From Trileptium ribeirensis (lineage: Eukaryota > Nematoda > Enoplea > Enoplida > Thoracostomopsidae): 64,000 nucleotides of DNA. The notes beneath the pieces were generated by a model. It was not told the origin of the DNA. It ran no database searches and saw only the letters and a program-made list of their open reading frames with translations. The position numbers were made by a program, and so were the translations under genes. The stretch spans positions 1 to 64,000 of the forward strand of contig JASANE010020051.1 in assembly GCA_030248225.1 (NCBI GenBank), given 5' to 3'. Positions 25,306 through 37,446 of this stretch are shown piece after piece (positions within the stretch are counted from its first letter, which is position 1; every line of letters begins with the position of its first letter).

Positions 25306-25984
25306 ATGATAAACTAATTGCGCCAGACTGATGTAAACGAAGTGTAATGTTTAAAAATAGCTCTATGTTTAGTGTAGGATATAGGGTCGAAATTGCTCGG
25401 AATCAAAATTAAGAAGGTGCCACAATTAACGGTGATAACAAGGAATGAGACAGAAGCATCCAGCTCCGTGGGAATTGTTAATATATCGATATCCACTTAT
25501 CGCTGCAGACAAACATACCAACGTGCAATGTTTGTACATCGGGGTGTGGGATCTATGAAATGTCGGCAGATGAAAAATGGGTCGAGGTCCAACGTTTACT
25601 TGACGTGTCGTGGGATTAACATTAATATGCAATAACTAATATTTTCTCGGATGTTTGATCTTAACAGTAGCCCTGCTCTTGAAATTTATTTTGCTTTAGA
25701 AACGTCTGGCTCACCAGACGTAAATAAAAGATTATGTAAGGGAGAACAATGGGGGAGATTTAGACCGCCTCGTCAAATTTGCAGGTACTTTCCCGCTGCC
25801 TATCTTCCTCCCTAAAGTGCCCACCGGTTTACGTTGATCGGTAAATTTGTCAAACTTTGCAAGTTTTTCGATTTGCCACCACAAATAAACTCAAAAAAAT
25901 GAGGGTGGCACAAAATTGCCTCCAATTGGTTCGCGACTGAAATTTGTGCAGTTAGATATCTATAAAATATTCCAGATTAGGATC

Positions 25985-26373
25985 AGCCCTCCGAAACTAT
26001 GAATCAGTTCGAGCGTTGCTGAACGGCACCGACGCAATTTAGCTAACGTTATTTCGCGAGAATTAACGATCGGTTGGATTTCGGGGAAGTAAACCACGCA
26101 GACATCCAGAGCCTCGTGAAATAGTAAATCTGTTGCTGCGGGCTGTGAGCGACACTTAGGAATGGTCGGGGCATCAATATCAAACCAGAGGTTTAATTTT
26201 CCCAAGGTTGGGTAATAGGTAGGTATATCAATGACCATATACATGCCCAAAAATTTTTGAATTTGAATGTAGTTAGTCGAACTCCCTTGACTTGATCTTT
26301 CGTCCGCCGTTAGACACGACCTTTTCGCGCTAGAACCGCTACACCATTTGTTTTTTTTTGGAATTGTTGAAGT
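25985..26373 (-). CDS. Candidate exon of unknown function
   Basis: The frame stays open on the minus strand from a CCGATCAG acceptor-like site (about 26374) to a TAG at 25960-25962. It contains phrases that look protein-like, such as IDIPTYYPTLGKLNLWFDID and DLLFHEALDVCVVYF, with mixed codon use and few AT-driven residues. No family is recognised and the donor is unclear. Confidence 0.25.
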
Positions 26374-26399
26374 TCTGATCGGGAAATTTTGTGCGAATT

Positions 26400-29300
26400 A
26401 TCAAGGTAGCAAAATTCTGGTCGAAGACTTTCTAATTCCCTTGTGATCATAGGTACAATTCATGACAAAGTGTTTTAAATGTTCTAGACCCACATTTGTG
26501 CACTTAATGAACTCAGCTATTAAGCATTCAAAGAATTTTCCCTGAGCTGGTTACGGTTGAAAATTTCACTGGAAATGAGCAATCCTTGTAGGATCTTGCA
26601 TCGGGTTACTGAGAGGCGAAGTGTGTTCAAATTTTATACTTTAGTTAAACGTTCGGCCCTCATACAGCGTTTAGGATCAAACGAACAGCGTCTGTAGGAC
26701 TGAAGACGTGGAAACTTGTGGACCACACTATACCCTCAGGGAATAAGTAAAATTGTTGCTGTTAGGTTAAATTAAGAAACTTTGGGAATCGAGGACTAAC
26801 TTTTGACCTGAAGTACGGCAACGACCAGGCTACACGTTAAGCAGAAAATTCTAGGCCTGATTATTTTTGAGTTGACACATCATGTTTCGGTTTAACTATG
26901 CTCTTGCTCTGCATTGCTCTTGCTTTCGTGATCTTTTGACCTCGTATGATAAACTAAAATTAATTTACTGCTGTATACTCAAGCATAATTTTGTACTGTT
27001 CAATGATGATTACTTGTATTTTTATTGATTATTAAGAAACCAGCGAAATAAGTTTATAATACATAGTATTCTTTCCGCTCTAGGCTAAGGTTTTTCTATT
27101 CAAATGATTCAACCACAAGAGATTAATTCAGCCGCAGTGGCCCTATCCCTAAATGAAAATCGGGTTTATACAATATAGTAATATTGATGTTATCTATTTT
27201 TTAAATGTGATTCTCAAATAATTAAGCATTGCATTCCGTTATCGCATTTTGCAAATGCGCTCACGGTCTTGTCAGAATTCATATTTTAGCAAATGAAACA
27301 CATTTACATTACAACGTCGCACCTCGGTGACGCTAATATAATCACCGGAGCACAAGCCGTACCCCCACATTAGGAATAAGGATGTATTTGAAGCAAAAAC
27401 ACTAACAACTCGAGGACAAGAAAAAAGATGTGTTGCTGCGCCTACCAACTAAAACAAATAACCGGCTATATCTTACAAGTGACCAGAGTACTTCGCCCTT
27501 GCTCATGAAACACTTAGCGGTATGTTTGTGTAAAAGGCATGTGAATTAATGATCGCAGTGTTCGGTTTGCATAGTTTGCTCATTGTGCCGAGGCTTTGTC
27601 AGAGTCTGAGTTCAAATTTTGAAATTTTCTAAATTCGTAAAGGAACCTCGTAACTTCCTAGGACTCCACATATTTGTTAGGATCGTATCACATCGTATGA
27701 AAGTATAAGGAACTTTCCTAACATTATGCTAATTGCATATGGCTGTCCAAATTTTCTACGGCTGTCAAAATTTCTTAGGGTCTAGTGAGTGACTTAGGAT
27801 TGCTTCAAGTTCCGCAGGTTCCCTCAAGGTGATAGGTTCAGTCAAACTTCATAGGTTCATTTGAGTTTAAGCTACCGCGACATTGTAATTGTCCGATATC
27901 GGCAGGTCGTAAAATTAAAGCGTTATACTAGATGGAATGAGGCTATAGTCGACATATTAGACCCAGTTAAACCTCTCATTAGCCATCGAATAAAGCCGCG
28001 CTCTAGCGTTCGAAATTATGAAAACATTTAATACATTTGCCTTCATTAGCAATAGGACGGTTCCCCGTTAGTTTTAGGTCGTTAATTCAGGTAATTTAAA
28101 ATTTACCTGAATCGCGCACTGCACGTTGCAGTGGTAAACTTAATAAGCTACACCACCACAAAGACGCGTTAGTTAGGAAAATTCTCGGTTCACAACCAAT
28201 CGAGATTCGAGGTATCGCAATGTTTTGGTGAGTTGCTAAATATGGTCTAAAGGCTTCACAGTCCAATTTACTAGGCTAGGCTTTCGTACAATTAAACATC
28301 AAATGTACTAAACTCGGTTCTAGTACCGACCGGTAGAGACGTAAATTAATACTGAAGCAGCTATAATCTCTTAGGTATGGGGCTTCGCCTCAGCAACAAA
28401 AATAGCACAGGTTGGTATCCATATGGCCTGACGTTACGTGTGAAACAGGTACAGAAATGTGTATTCTAATTTTAAGGTGATCATTTGTTAAAATCTAAAA
28501 TTTACTGGTTTTAGATTACTATAACAACGTGGTTGAGCGTCGGATGTACGGTAGTATTAAGCTAAGTACGACTTGGTTATGCTAACGTAATGATCCTACT
28601 TTAGGATGGGATTAAATTAGGCAGAGGGCAGCGTCGAAATATTTTGTTTGGCGCCGTGCAACACAGTCGTTTGTCGATCCTGTATATGCAAAGACGGAAT
28701 TTTAAACAGTTAGACCGGAATCAAGAATCCATAGATCGAGGAATATAAAATTAGCTATGGTTGGAATAATTGTTAGTGCATGAAATTGATCCTTGGAACG
28801 CGTTTTAACTGGAAAACAGCCAGCAAAAATTATCTTTACTATAAGTCAGATACGGGACTAGTATAATTCTGAGAGAAAAGAAAACGGAGAGGCAACTGCC
28901 TCGAAGGTTCTAAGAAAATTCAGGGTGCGCGTATTGCTTCCTTTAAGTGAACGCACCATGGCACATCGACACGCGAGTGTAGCGATACTGTACTAGCTAC
29001 ATGGTACGACAGCCTGTACGCATGTTATTTGATAAACTAAGAGATTTGGGTTGAAATATCAAAATGGTCATGTTTGGAGAAGAACGGGAAGCATAGTTAC
29101 GACCCGATAGTTGTAAAACAAAGGATCACCTAAATCACTAAGATTTTCGTAGTACCTGTGGATTAATTTGATCACGCAAACCGCTCGATACACAGGAAAT
29201 ACGTTAAAATTTTCTAAATTACTTAGATATCAGGACTGGTGTCAGAGAAATGTTGCCAGAGGCAATGCCTTCGCCTGCAACAGTCACCCCCATCCTAGAG

Positions 29301-30149
29301 CGACCGATCGGTAATGACAAAATAGGATCTTTCGCCCATGTTAAGTTAGATAACCAAATTATAAGCCTTCGTTGGCTTACGGTACAGTATACAATAAGAA
29401 AATTTCGTAAGATCAGAGGCCAAAGTAGCGCATTGACCGTTATAAGTTAAAAGCAAATTCCAATATGTATGTTCGGAGTCGAGATCAGTGCACTTATAAA
29501 TCTCAAGTAAAATATAAAATTTACTAGGGTAGAATTTAACAGTGCCCCTATAGGAATAAATTAATTGCTGTAAATATAAAGTCCGACCGATAGTCCCACC
29601 GCAAATTATCTCTGGCTTAAAAGGCGGGCCCACGGCCTACCCGTTTACCAGTTGAGCGGAAACTCAAGAGTGCCTTGGGAAAACATAAATTTGACTGCCT
29701 CTCAATGTGTCTTTTAAGAAAAGGGAATTAAATAATTCCGCCCAATTCATTTTCTCTTAGGAGTTGTCGTAATCTATCTTCAGAACCCTTTCTGGTCTGC
29801 TGCTTATCACTGATAATTCGTGCGCCTAAAACGTCGCACCAGACACTTATGATAAAATGCCTTCAGTTGTGTCGTAAGGCAAGTTCAGCCATTCGATAAA
29901 ACACATAAGGCATCAACGAGCTGACCGTTGGGCCCAACTAGGATTGTGTGATGTTAACATATGGTTACTTAAGTAGCAAGTGCTTTAAGATCTGGAGTAT
30001 TCCAGCCTTATCCAACATACCTACAAAGTCCGCAGGCATCAAGATCACTAACACTAACACGAAAGAAGAAGACAGTGTTGCGAGAGATAGGTCTACAGAA
30101 ATTATCACTGCTCATGAATTATGAAACCCGTAATGGTTATATGATTTAT
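26400..30149. other. Gene-poor stretch
   Basis: No exon with supported borders. A 28-bp interrupted palindrome lies at 28085-28112. 27640-27840 shows several short CCTAGGA/GGTTCC-type motifs without a clear unit. Confidence 0.3.
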
Positions 30150-30350
30150 GGCCCAAGTAACCCTGAGGGACGTTAAGGTATAACGTTACAAAAAGAACAG
30201 CTTACAGCGGAGGTTTGGGGACGGTAACCTCCCGACTTAGGCTTAGTGTATGTCCCATATAAAGACCTTAGCTTAAGGTAAGACTAATGCTTGCGCTTAC
30301 AATATCGAGAACGGCATGACTCGTATTTTATTTGCACCTCGGGTTTGATT
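30150..30350 (+). repeat. TTAGGC-motif repeat, copy 3
   Basis: The core at 30232-30320 reads CGACTTAGGCTTAGTGTATG, then CCATATAAAGACCTTAGCTTA and ATATCGAGAACGGCATG. It is more degenerate than copy 2. The left flank shares ATAACGTT..AAAAGAAC and the CTCCCGACTTAGG junction. Confidence 0.6.
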
Positions 30351-32600
30351 TGGCCAAATTTATCATGCAAAGCATTAGCTGAAATTATGTAAATCATTTC
30401 GCTCAATGAATGATACATCCTACATTAAACCTCCAGGGACCGACGGACCCCTATGGGGCCACAATGGTCAATCCGTTGCTATTCAAATTCGCGCAAGAGG
30501 AGGCCTAGCGTGAGTCAATTTTGACAAAGTATCAACAGTTGCACATTATTTACATAACCGAAACCTACTAGACAAACCAATCAATCGAAGAACTTCCGAA
30601 TGAGGATCGAGACAGTGAATAGCGGCGTGACATTATGTCCTGTGAGCAGGTGTCAGTGTCAGCCTCCATGGGGCACTTCGACAATAATAGCAGAAGCTAG
30701 ACACGTGCGCAATCATTTGAGCAGAGAGCGAACACACCCCGTGAAGCGCGCCTGCAACCTGTTAATTCTCATAGCATCTTGAATTTTATGCCTGAGTAAA
30801 CTTAAGCTGCTTCCTCTACCATCCCCTTTTGACACTGTGTACAAAACGTTGTTAGAAAACAAAACAGTCATTGTAATACTCAGTTTTAAATTCAAAAATT
30901 TCCGTTCGCGAACTCAGATCGACTCAACTCAAAACGGTGTAATTTCTGTTCGCTAACACAATGCATCTATTTGCTGTTTGGCCACGAATTAGTTTCACAA
31001 CGCATAACGTGGTAACTCGCATTCCGCATTTTTTCATTACGAAAACAGATTTCGTTTTATTAATGGTAATGCGTGTATTTCGCGAACATTACGTCTTATG
31101 CGCAGCTTTTAAAACACTAAACGGTGAAAGTTTCGTAAGAAAATAGAATAAAATTCTCCGTTTCAGATGTCAATCAGATACAAGTCGGTTACAAATGCTT
31201 TAGAACCAATCGTAATAGAGCAATTAGATGTTTCTTAACGTGCTGGATGTGACGACTAAAACACCAATTTTATGTTCTCTTGTATTTGACGGTTCGCTGG
31301 TACGCCGAACAAGCGATCACCAATCTCTAATGACCGAAGGAGATGGTAGCTATCGCATCAAATTCAATAATGTATGACCGAGGAATGCGACAATTATCCC
31401 AATTCGTGAAAAAATGGTCCACCTTGAGGTTATGATAGGCGAGGTCGTATGGTGATTGCTTTGGAAGTTGCGCCATGCAGCCGCGTCCTGTTATTAACAA
31501 ACACACCTATGATCAAAGAATACATTGCGGGGATACGGTAGCCTTTCGAAGCGATATGAACGATATAAAGTGTACGCGACGCATTAATGCGCAAGCCTAC
31601 AACTGAGATCGGTGGCAATGGCTATAACCATTTTGCAGTCAGATTGCGCATACCGTGCGTTTAGAGTTGCAAATTAATTTGTGCCTATATGCTGAAGTCC
31701 GAGGTCCCAAGCGGATAGCAGGGGCCACGGAAAAGGGGAGGTCGGCCTTCATCCTGCTGGGGATTAGGAGGGCTCGAACTGTTATCCCGTATGCGGGAGA
31801 AGGAGGATGCGGCGCCTATGGCTTCTGCGCATGGGGCGGCGCCAAAAAGGGTAGGGTTTGGGCCCCTGACAGGAGAGGGCCGGTGCCTCGCACTGATGGG
31901 AAGTCCGATAAACCAGAGGATGTCCCTATTTGAGCATGTATGAATATGTGGTGTATATTGCCGTAAAAGGTTCTCACAGTTTGATTCTTTTTATAATTTG
32001 TTTGTTAATAGATCATGAACCCTGCTCAGAATTACTGACTATTGTTTCGCCTATCATGTGTATAATGCGAGCGCACATAGTAGAAACTTTAACGCTTCAG
32101 GTACCCAGGCGACGTTCACTTTATAGGCGACTACCTAACGATGGTAAGCCCTATGTGGGATTCGCGTTTTGTAATGTACTCGTTGCTTGCCACTTTAGTC
32201 ACCTTTAGTGGAGACCATCCAATACAAAAAGTGCAGGTCGTACCGAATCCATATTACCAAAACTGATGGTTTTGATACCATATATCGAATTCATTTCTTA
32301 TTTGGTGTTTGCTACGATTTGCTTGATTATATGGTATCATGGGCACCATGCAGGTGCCACAAAGATGACATATATGAGAGGGTTAATAAGAATCTTCGAT
32401 TTTGAAATGGACAATTTCTAATCGTTCAAATTAAAATCAAGGCTTGAAGTGGTTATTTTCTTGCCATCGTGTTTCCAGTTGCCAATCTGGCGCGATATAT
32501 AATTCCCACACCATCACAGAGTTTATGCAATTATGTGTCGTTCACATAGAAATGTGTGCGCTTACTCGATATCTTCAATATATACACACGTTTATATGAA
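30351..32600. other. Unassigned DNA with a GC-rich island at about 31690-31930
   Basis: The island is open on the plus strand (31655-31933) with a Gly/Arg-rich translation. On the minus strand it carries a B-box-like AGTTCGAGCCC near 31765-31775. It may be a SINE- or gene-derived insert. Nothing else was identified. Confidence 0.25.
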
Positions 32601-32624
32601 AACATTACATTCGATACTACGTAA

Positions 32625-32795
32625 CAACAATCGTGAATTGTTACTCAAAGCTGGTTCTCCGTAACAACTTTGGTGCGTTGCTACGCATAAGCTCTTGTAT
32701 ATAACAATATTGATAATGTTGTTACGTTAGAATGTTGTTACGTGCAATCGCAGCGTAGTTTATAACAACAATTGAATGTTGTTACGAATAGTCTT
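32625..32795. repeat. Cluster of TGTTGTTACG motifs
   Basis: TGTTGTTACG or its complement recurs in both orientations over about 170 bases. The same word type is common in the 326-bp inverted repeats at 34238 and 37446, so this may be a decayed relative. Confidence 0.35.
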
Positions 32796-33230
32796 AATCA
32801 TACATACCTAAGGTCCGAGGTTTCAGGGGATGGTAGCCGTGCCACCGAGGCGGAAGGCTTGCATTCGGCCTCAAAGACGGTCAGCCGGTCTAAATTTGTA
32901 GAAGTGCAATTTACCTAACTTTAATGAATTTTCTCCGTTTTTGTTAAAAACGTGATATTGTCGACATTCGCAAAATAGGGACACTAGAAGGCAATGATAT
33001 AGCCAATTTTATATTTTAGAACAACAGAATGCTTTATTTTGTTTCTGTAACTATCCAAAATGCGAAAACATTCTAATTTTATACATCAGAACCATCTTTT
33101 AATCTTTTATTATTTTGGCATTGTATACCTGAGACCTTGAAGGGGCTCACGATGTTTCAATAATTGCTTGATTTTTGGCCTGAGTATACAACTTCAGGGA
33201 ATAACCTTCAAATCTAAACGCAAAGTAAAA

Positions 33231-33380
33231 ATGATTGTAGTGTACTTATTCTTTTTAATGCTTTGCTATGGCACCGGCTGCTACCCAGTAGGCGAAGCTG
33301 TCTTAAGATATACTTATCCGATCATTAACTTATCAGATTGTCGAATTAAGCGTAGATCTGTGCGTTGTATATGGCATTAA
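33231..33380 (+). CDS. Candidate small secreted peptide
   Basis: A 49-codon frame has a good start context (AAAAATG). It begins with a signal-peptide-like hydrophobic stretch (about residues 2-13), followed by a short mature part with cysteines and a KRR dibasic site. No family match is recognised; short frames like this arise by chance. Confidence 0.18.
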   Translation: MIVVYLFFLMLCYGTGCYPVGEAVLRYTYPIINLSDCRIKRRSVRCIWH

Positions 33381-33536
33381 TTGGCCTGCCCAGATTGTGC
33401 AGCTAACCTAACACTAAATTTTACTAAAATCGGTGCGAATTTCGACCAAATTTTATAGACAAGACACAGCTTTGAAAGAACTCCGAGAAATTAACGCAAA
33501 CAGTACTATACTTACAGCCGTTTGCCAAAAGACTAG

Positions 33537-33999
33537 TTGCAAAATGCTATTCAACCTCAGGTGAACCATTCTCATTCTACATCTGCAACACCGCAGTTTC
33601 GAAGTAGTAGTGTATATTTGTGTGAGCACCAGCCGGGTTTGAAGTCAGGCAGCAGGCCTACAGCTCAACGGCCTGCCGGCGTGCCAACTGCCCATCGAGG
33701 GCTGGCTCCCTTCCACGCGCGGTCGAATATCAAGGCTTCTTTTGCTATGATAGGAACGTAGTTCAGTTTTGGTATTTGCTAAAATTTGTTCGATTTATAT
33801 TATAAAGGTTTTATGCTATCGTTAAAATGCAGCTGTAGAAAACTGTTAATGGGTGGCCGATGGCGTCTGCTTCATTAATGGCCGGCTTGGCGGCTTGGTA
33901 GGACGTTTGCTGATGGTGGACTATTGTCAAACGGTCCGCATAATTTTCGGCCCTTCTGCCTAAAAGGGCCTGCCTACGGCTTGTACGGCGGTTGTTCAA
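33537..33999. other. GC-richer block open on both strands
   Basis: 33537-33761 (plus) and 33811-33999 (minus) hold frames of 74 and 62 codons with non-AT-driven composition, including Gln/Ser/Pro-rich and Arg-rich parts. An in-frame stop lies directly before the plus-strand frame, so a simple spliced exon is not supported. They could be remnants of a mobile-element gene. Confidence 0.2.
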
Positions 34000-34903
34000 A
34001 ATTATAAATACCAGGTACTACGTTAGAATTTCAATTAGAGTATTGTTTACTTGCCAAGTTGTAGCTTTCCTTGAGCGAGTCAACAGCACCAGATAGCATG
34101 TAATGTATCCTGTTTTCCGAAATATCCATACATACTCATAGGGGGTTACCGTCCCTGATGCTCGGACTGACTGACAGCTCCTTCATTCCCCGCTCCTACC
34201 GGGCCGCCTAGGAGGCCCTAAGCCTCCCCTTCACCTATGCGTGGTTCACATTAAGCTGCGTGCACTCACTGCACACGGTTACGCGTGAACCACAGTGGTC
34301 GTCACACTACAGTTGCCGTTATATCGTAAAGAAGTTTTTGTAGGTCGCTACACGCTTTGTGCAACAACATGGATTTTTGAATGACGTTTGTAGCGAACAT
34401 AGACATTGATGTTACACGACATGTAACAACAACGCTGGAAGCTGTACGCCGTGTGTAACGTTAACAACTGCTGCCGCACGAAAGTGTAACGAAGAACGAA
34501 TTCTTTGAATTGCAACTGTAACTACAACCGTAGTAGCTGCACGCCAATGTAACAACAACTAGTACTGCAGGCCAGCTTTATTATGCAAAAGAAATAGCTA
34601 ACCGCTGGTTTAACATAAGCAGGTGAATCTTTTCACTACCACTGTTCTGAAGTCGCAGAGACAAGCGAGGCATAAAAGCGTAGCATGCGTGCAACATGGA
34701 TGTGATCAATTACTGGTAGACAAAATTTTTTTACCTTCACAAAAATTTTAAAACTCTTGTCCCTGAAGCAATGACCTGAAGTTTATGAAACGAAAAATCA
34801 TCGTGTAATATTGAATTATGGTTTCATACTTCAAAAGACTACAGAACGAATTGCAAAGATAGTCGAATATAGCGGGTTTATAAATGCTATGAACTCGGGT
34901 AGT

Positions 34904-34985
34904 GATGTATAGCTGAACCGGTAGAGCGTCTGCTTGTGTTTCCGGTACCTTATTAAGACCATGAGATTGATTCCCACCCAAGGTC
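34904..34985 (+). ncRNA. tRNA-like sequence, probable SINE head
   Basis: An A-box-like TAGCTGAACCGGTAGAGCG is followed by a degenerate B box (GAGATTGATTCCC) at tRNA-like spacing. Stem pairing is poor, so a SINE head or decayed tRNA is favoured. It lies inside the 3.2-kb TIR element. Confidence 0.4.
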
Positions 34986-35577
34986 AAACTGTAAGCTACA
35001 TATGCTCAGTTTTCACATCCTTTTGTTATGAAGTACCTATCGCTAAGCCATATCAAAAATTGCTCGACTAACAATGATTATATATTAATTATAGTAATAT
35101 GCATATATCATAAAAATTATATATAAACATTTTAATGCTATATACATATTGCAAATTGTTATTTATTGGATAAATTGCTGACATGTGCTAGAGCTCGGGT
35201 GAAGGTATCCTCGCGAGTATTTTATTAATGTTTACTTTAGACTTTAACAAGGCCTTTGTATGTCTAGTTAATAAGTAGCTATGTTTTTAGAGTTGGCCAC
35301 GGCGTAGTACATTTGACTAGAAAGTTACCAACCTAAACCCCAACCTTTATGTTCTTTTTCAGAATATATTTAGTAGGTTTCACGTTCTTTGTATAACTTT
35401 TCACTATATAAACTCATAGTATCTAGCACTAAGCATCTCCTACAAATAATGCCATTTTTTAACATATATCTCCGTTGACATACCTAATGCGGCGTTTACG
35501 TTATAAAGGACCCCATGTGAAAGTTTTGTCCACCAACGGTCAAGACCACACCATCCAGTGGTATACAGTATATACCT

Positions 35578-35702
35578 ACACTATGTAATGCAAAAGATGG
35601 TGTATGAGACACCGTCAACGTAGCTATAGTGTCTGAATCTACCTATTGTTTTACTGACGGTGTCAAGGACACCGTAGACAAACACATTACATATTGTGTG
35701 TA
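35578..35702. repeat. Small foldback with GACACCGTCA arms
   Basis: ACACTATGTAATG...GAGACACCGTCA on the left is mirrored by TGACGGTGTC...CATTACATATTGTGT on the right, giving an imperfect hairpin of about 125 bases. Confidence 0.5.
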
Positions 35703-37446
35703 AATAACAGCATAAAAGACGGTATGTTTAATCAAACAAACCAAATATCGTGTTTTATATTGAATATAGTTTGGGTGTCTTTAAACAACACGCGTTGTCA
35801 GCAACTGTCTACATTCTAAAAAGCTTACACTAAAGCCGTTTACTGTTACTATAAATCCGGCAAACTACTTTATAAATATTATTATTTGGCTATTAATCTT
35901 TTGAAATATTATTCTACCATGATAATTGTAAATTCTGATTTCTCAACATTTCAGGATATGTGCCATGTAATGTGCAATCTATATAAATTCAGTCTGTGTG
36001 TGTATGCGTACGTGGTATATAGCTTTGTGTTGCCCACATATACATTCTTGCAATCCAATATGATGTTCTTTAGCCATGTTGATAACCATTAACTGACTGG
36101 AGTGACACGTAATTGTCTAAAGAGAAATATTATGTGCATACCACCCTTTGACTCAGTGGAATTTAAGGATATGTTTTGATAAATTTGTAAAGAAATTTCT
36201 TTAGAAGTTGAAATACGCATTTTGAATATTTGAAATAGGAAAGATACCAGTCGATTGTTCCATATCTGAATTTAGCGGTGCAGCAAAAGGATAGAATGGG
36301 GAATCAGCAATGCATAGCCGATAGCAATAACCAGAGGAGCCATGCTTTTGTGAATTTAGTGTTTCGTGTTATACTATAAAGATTTTTGGAGTCATAACCA
36401 TTTTCGCATAAAATCTAACATTAATTTAGAGAAAATGATAAACTAATGCATACAGTTTATCTTAGCTATGTCTACCAACGTTTGTAGAGCTTTCTTGTCG
36501 GCTTAATAAATCGCGGAGCAAAGCAGATGGGCATTGACCGGGATGGCGCTAAATGTTCCGCTTGAACCCTTAAGACCATACATGCTCATAGGGAAGAGAG
36601 GCAAGGTGGTGCGGCCGTCCAATTTTTGGGAATACCTTGGTACATTTCCTGTCCAATTGTTCTAAATTGATTTTATGATTACTCTACGCTCTAAACCGTT
36701 TCCATTAAACTTGTTTATTCTATAGCTGCCTACTACAGCTGTATATGCCTTTAAAATGTATAAATATATTTTCCAGTAAACTTATTGTATTGTAAAATCG
36801 CTAAACATCTACGTCAATTCTTTCGCATATAGTCATTCCAAGAACAAAACGATAGGTCGATATTATAATGCGCCTGCTTCCTTTGCAAACTTTAGATCAT
36901 TGCTTTAGTGATAAGACTTTTTGCGAAAATAAAAAATATTGGTCTACTAGTAATTAATCACCAATAGGCTACACAAGTAGCACGATAATGTCTGGCTTGC
37001 GGATGCTTTGTTTCAGAACAGCAAGTTGTCGTGAAAATATTCATCTACTTTACCATTTTCATCAATCATTTTAAACCAACGTTTAGCAATTTCATTTACG
37101 TAACAAAACTGGCGTGCGTTTTTCTTAGTTGTTAATACACAGGCGTGCAAGCTACTACAGTTGTTGAAACAGTTACATTTCAAAGATATCTTTCACAGTT
37201 ACATCACCGTGCGGCAGCTGTTGTAGACGTTACAGACGGCATGCAGCTTCCAGCTTGTTGTTACATGTGTAACATCAATGTCTATGTTCGCTACAAGCGT
37301 CATTCAAAAATCAATGTTGTTGCACGAAGCTTGTAGCGACCTACAAAAACGCCGTTACGATATAACGACAACTGAAATGTAACGAGCATTGCGGTTCTCG
37401 CCGAACCGTGTGCAGTGAGCGCACGCAGCTTAATGTGAACTACGCA

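Larger units (their letters stand above)
34238..37446. mobile_element. 3.2-kb DNA element with 326-bp terminal inverted repeats
   Basis: 34238-34563 and 37121-37446 are inverted copies along their whole length. The outer ends read TGCGTGGTTCACATTAAGC and, complemented, TGCGTAGTTCACATTAAGC; both continue into CTGCACACGG. A CTA trinucleotide directly abuts each end (34235-34237 and 37447-37449), consistent with a 3-bp target duplication as in PIF/Harbinger- or CACTA-type transposition. The 2.5-kb interior has no ORF above 80 codons and no transposase motif, so the element is non-autonomous. It contains a tRNA-like unit and a small foldback. Confidence 0.75.

Noticed and set aside
34904..34985. 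A functional tRNA gene
   Set aside because: A- and B-box-like words are present but acceptor and T stems do not pair. The same holds for the units at 10875-10945 and 48201-48275.
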